Source of the DNA: Methanomethylovorans sp041447285
GTDB taxonomy: Archaea > Halobacteriota > Methanosarcinia > Methanosarcinales > Methanosarcinaceae
Direction of reading: 5' to 3'
DNA length: 64,000 nucleotides
NCBI RefSeq assembly: GCF_041447285.1
Contig: NZ_JBGMEB010000016.1
Coordinates: forward strand, 1 to 64,000
A program made the position numbers and the translations under genes. This document shows positions 62,020-64,000 of the stretch, one piece after another. Every line of letters begins with the position of its first letter. Positions within the stretch are counted from its first letter, which is position 1. Below the pieces are notes generated by a model. That model saw only the letters and a program-made list of their open reading frames with translations. It was not told the DNA's origin and made no database searches.

Positions 62020-63234
62020 TTGGTTAACATACGTCAGACCTTTGATCTGGGGATGGGAAGCATCAAGCATGCAAAGCTTCGCTCTGCCCTTACTACATTA
62101 GGCATAATCATCGGAGTTGCAGCAGTTGTAGCAAATGTTTCTCTTGGTGCGAGTTTTAATCAGTTCTTTACAGATGAGCTCGGGACGCTCGGATCTAATT
62201 TTATTATTATTTATAGTCAGGATGTGAATATTCTCCATGAAAATGAACTTGATGTTGTCAGGAACACGCCTGGCATAGTTGGTGTTTCACCCAGTAATTC
62301 ACAAATGGCTGCTGTTAATTATTTTTCTTCCAATAGGCAGATAGATGTTCAAGGCGTGTCCCAGGATGCTCAGGATATTTTAAATATCCAGCTTGAGGAA
62401 GGCAATTTTCTTACTGACAAAGATAAATACGTAGCCGTATTGGGCTGGAAAGTAGCTAATGAGAAATTTGATCACAATATCTCTCTCAATAATTACATAG
62501 ATATCACTTTTACAAGAGAGGATGGTTCCACAGTCACTCAAAAATTCAAGATAAAGGGCATTATTGCATCTGAAGAGACTACTTTTGTTCAGGGTGGTCC
62601 TGACAGAGACATCACAATATACATTCCTATTGCCACCATGAATGAGTTGCTTAATGTATCTGATTACGGAGGTATAACTGCAAAAACGATCAGTGCAGAA
62701 TCAGTGAGTTCTGTTTCAGATGAAGTGGACAGAAGGCTGGCTCGTGCTCTTGGTGTGTCAGCAAGGGACATTGAAAATGATGATGTAAAACCTTATAGGA
62801 TTTTTAATCAGGCAGAGATCATAGAGCAACTGGACCAGCTTGCTAATTCTCTTACTATTCTTATAACTTTAGTTGCACTTGTATCTCTTATTGTTGGGTC
62901 TATCGGTATCATGAATATCATGCTCGTCACAGTTACAGAGAGGACCAGAGAGATAGGTCTCATGAAATCATTAGGATTTAAAAAGAAAGATATTCTTTTG
63001 CTTTTCATGGTGGAATCTACTCTTCTGGGAAGTATCGGAGGTGTTCTTGGAGTGCTTCTCGGAGTCGTGGGCTCTTATCTGGTGGAAAGTTATCTGGGTA
63101 TTCCTCATATTTTCCCACCATATCTTATTCTTCTGGGTTTTAGCATAGCTTTTATCGTGGGTCTTGTAGCAGGGGTGTATCCTGCAAACAAAGCAGCATC
63201 TATGGACCCAGTGGAAGCACTCAGACATGGATGA
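62020..63234 (+). CDS. MacB/FtsX-type permease, tandem copy 2
   Basis: A 404-residue paralogue of the preceding permease: HAKLRSALTTLGIIIGVAAV, a similar exterior domain (NYIDITFTREDGS), VTERTREIGLMKSLGFKKKD and the ending SMDPVEALRHG. The start is TTG 62020 after GAGGTGGTC. It lies 11 bases after copy 1. Confidence 0.93.
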   Translation: MVNIRQTFDLGMGSIKHAKLRSALTTLGIIIGVAAVVANVSLGASFNQFFTDELGTLGSNFIIIYSQDVNILHENELDVVRNTPGIVGVSPSNSQMAAVNYFSSNRQIDVQGVSQDAQDILNIQLEEGNFLTDKDKYVAVLGWKVANEKFDHNISLNNYIDITFTREDGSTVTQKFKIKGIIASEETTFVQGGPDRDITIYIPIATMNELLNVSDYGGITAKTISAESVSSVSDEVDRRLARALGVSARDIENDDVKPYRIFNQAEIIEQLDQLANSLTILITLVALVSLIVGSIGIMNIMLVTVTERTREIGLMKSLGFKKKDILLLFMVESTLLGSIGGVLGVLLGVVGSYLVESYLGIPHIFPPYLILLGFSIAFIVGLVAGVYPANKAASMDPVEALRHG

Positions 63235-63281
63235 AGAAAATTTATATAGAAGTCTTCATGTCTATAATTGGAGGTGCAAAT

Positions 63282-63599
63282 TTGATCATTACCACTACAG
63301 AAAGTGTGAATGGTAAAGAGTTAGAGATACTGGGTGTAGTCTTTGGAAATACAGTACGTGCAAAGAACATAGGAAGCGATATTGCTGCTGGTCTGCAGAA
63401 TATAGTGGGAGGGGAACTAAAGGGTTATTCTGACCTTCTTTCGCAATCCAGGAAAGAGGCGCTGCAAAGAATGGTGGAAGAAGCAGAGAAGCTGAACGCT
63501 GATGCAGTTGTGAATATACGTTTCACTACTTCACAAACCATGGCAGGAGCGGCAGAACTATTAGCCTATGGAACCGCTGTGAAATTCAAAAGGATATGA
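63282..63599 (+). CDS. UPF0145 (YbjQ/DUF74) family protein
   Basis: A 105-residue YbjQ-type protein: MIITTTESVNGKELEILGVV (start read from TTG), GNTVRAKNIGSDIAAGLQNI, GELKGYSDLLSQSRKEA and NADAVVNIRF. The TTG at 63282 has a perfect GGAGGTG six bases before it; the upstream frame to 63231 lies inside the preceding gene end. Pentameric YbjQ proteins are of unknown function, suggested to bind metal or membrane lipid. Confidence 0.9.
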   Translation: MIITTTESVNGKELEILGVVFGNTVRAKNIGSDIAAGLQNIVGGELKGYSDLLSQSRKEALQRMVEEAEKLNADAVVNIRFTTSQTMAGAAELLAYGTAVKFKRI

Positions 63600-63631
63600 A
63601 TTTTTAGTTCATATCCCTTTCAGGCTACTTT

Positions 63632-64000
63632 TTAATCAATGAAATATACCTTCACGGGAGGTATTCCATTGAATTCCACTGAGCAGTATGTATACGTGTA
63701 TGCTCCAGTAGTGAGGATATATAGCCGGTCTCCTTCTTTTATGTCTTTAGGCAACTCGTATTTGAAATGTTCATATAGTATGTCCATGCTGTCACATGTG
63801 GGACCTGCAAGGATCACTTCTTTTCCGCCATTGCCGTTATTTCCCTTTTCAGGGAAGATCGGATACTTTATTGCTTCATCTAAAGTCTCTATCAGCCCGC
63901 CGAACTTACCTATATCAAGGTAAACCCATTCATACTGGCTTGAATCAGATTTCCTTGAGATAAGCACAATTTCAGTAACTATGACCCCTGCATCTCCTGC
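63632..64000 (-). CDS. Orn/DAP/Arg decarboxylase-family enzyme, C-terminal part
   Basis: The frame is open past the window edge on the minus strand; only the last 120 or so residues are visible. YEWVYLDIGKFGGL, GKEVILAGPTCDSMD and DRLYILTTGAYTYTYCSVEFNG are the C-terminal beta-barrel landmarks of fold III PLP decarboxylases (ornithine or lysine decarboxylase type), including the catalytic CDS motif and the GAYT loop. The N-terminal PLP-lysine barrel lies outside. Its probable product is a polyamine such as putrescine or cadaverine. Confidence 0.9.
   Translation of the reverse strand, partial: AGDAGVIVTEIVLISRKSDSSQYEWVYLDIGKFGGLIETLDEAIKYPIFPEKGNNGNGGKEVILAGPTCDSMDILYEHFKYELPKDIKEGDRLYILTTGAYTYTYCSVEFNGIPPVKVYFID

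Overview
The window reads as a chromosomal segment of a methanogenic archaeon, most likely Methanosarcinaceae (a relative of Methanolobus, Methanomethylovorans or Methanococcoides; the genus is inference). Archaeal marks are AT-rich TATA-type promoters, GGAGGTGAT-type ribosome binding sites, frequent TTG starts, archaeal pilin N-termini, COG1361/CARDB-type surface proteins, AbrB-PhoU fusions and soluble or membrane histidine kinases with no response regulator nearby. No rRNA, tRNA, CRISPR array or intact insertion sequence was found.

Layout. 0-8.4 kb: a VOC protein, a SUMF-type lipoprotein, an AbrB-PhoU regulator followed by membrane and surface proteins, an RNase HI with a long tail, and two small Cys-rich proteins. 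8.7-20 kb: a PhnD-like binding lipoprotein coupled to a histidine kinase, a 1.2-kb gene-free leader with repeated promoters and hairpins, then one tightly packed operon pstS-pstC-pstA-(type IV pilus ATPase)-(TadC-like)-(TadC-like) ending at a hairpin. 20-25 kb: a dead RelBE pair, a half-size EamA transporter, a KaiC/FlaH-like ATPase divergent from a pilin-like protein, and a second AbrB-PhoU. 25-33 kb: a 1035-residue beta-helix/PKD surface protein, a zinc-ribbon protein with a phage-Mu-gpF-like tail and a CHASE4-type histidine kinase. 33.7-39 kb: a polyphosphate block (membrane CHAD protein, polyphosphate kinase, DUF155-like protein). 39-40.5 kb: a gene-free stretch with two diverged copies of a structured repeat. 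40.5-45 kb: nadC, a PPC/DUF296 protein, an HTH regulator, enolase, a LysE-type exporter and a degenerate pyrophosphatase-like protein. 45-53 kb: a soluble histidine kinase and kdpABC plus a kinase-less KdpD. 53-64 kb: an AlkD-type protein, GNAT, two divergently arranged MacB-type ABC modules with COG1361 surface proteins and Yip1 proteins, a UPF0145 protein and the C-terminal part of an Orn/DAP-decarboxylase-family enzyme running off the edge.

The recurring theme is phosphate: two AbrB-PhoU proteins, Pst components, a PhnD-like sensor, polyphosphate synthesis and binding, and a pyrophosphatase-like protein. The most unusual point is that PstS carries an archaeal prepilin (class III) signal instead of a lipoprotein signal, and that the genes for a pilus-type assembly ATPase and two TadC-like membrane proteins are translationally coupled to pstA, in the place where pstB would be expected. 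This looks like a phosphate 'bindosome', a pilus-like array of binding proteins. A shared promoter architecture (upstream TATATAG, an AGGTATATA-like TATA box about 20 bases on, and TGTGCAAA downstream) occurs before phoU, the pst operon (three times), the second pilin locus, a small membrane protein and a histidine kinase. It is a candidate Pho box.
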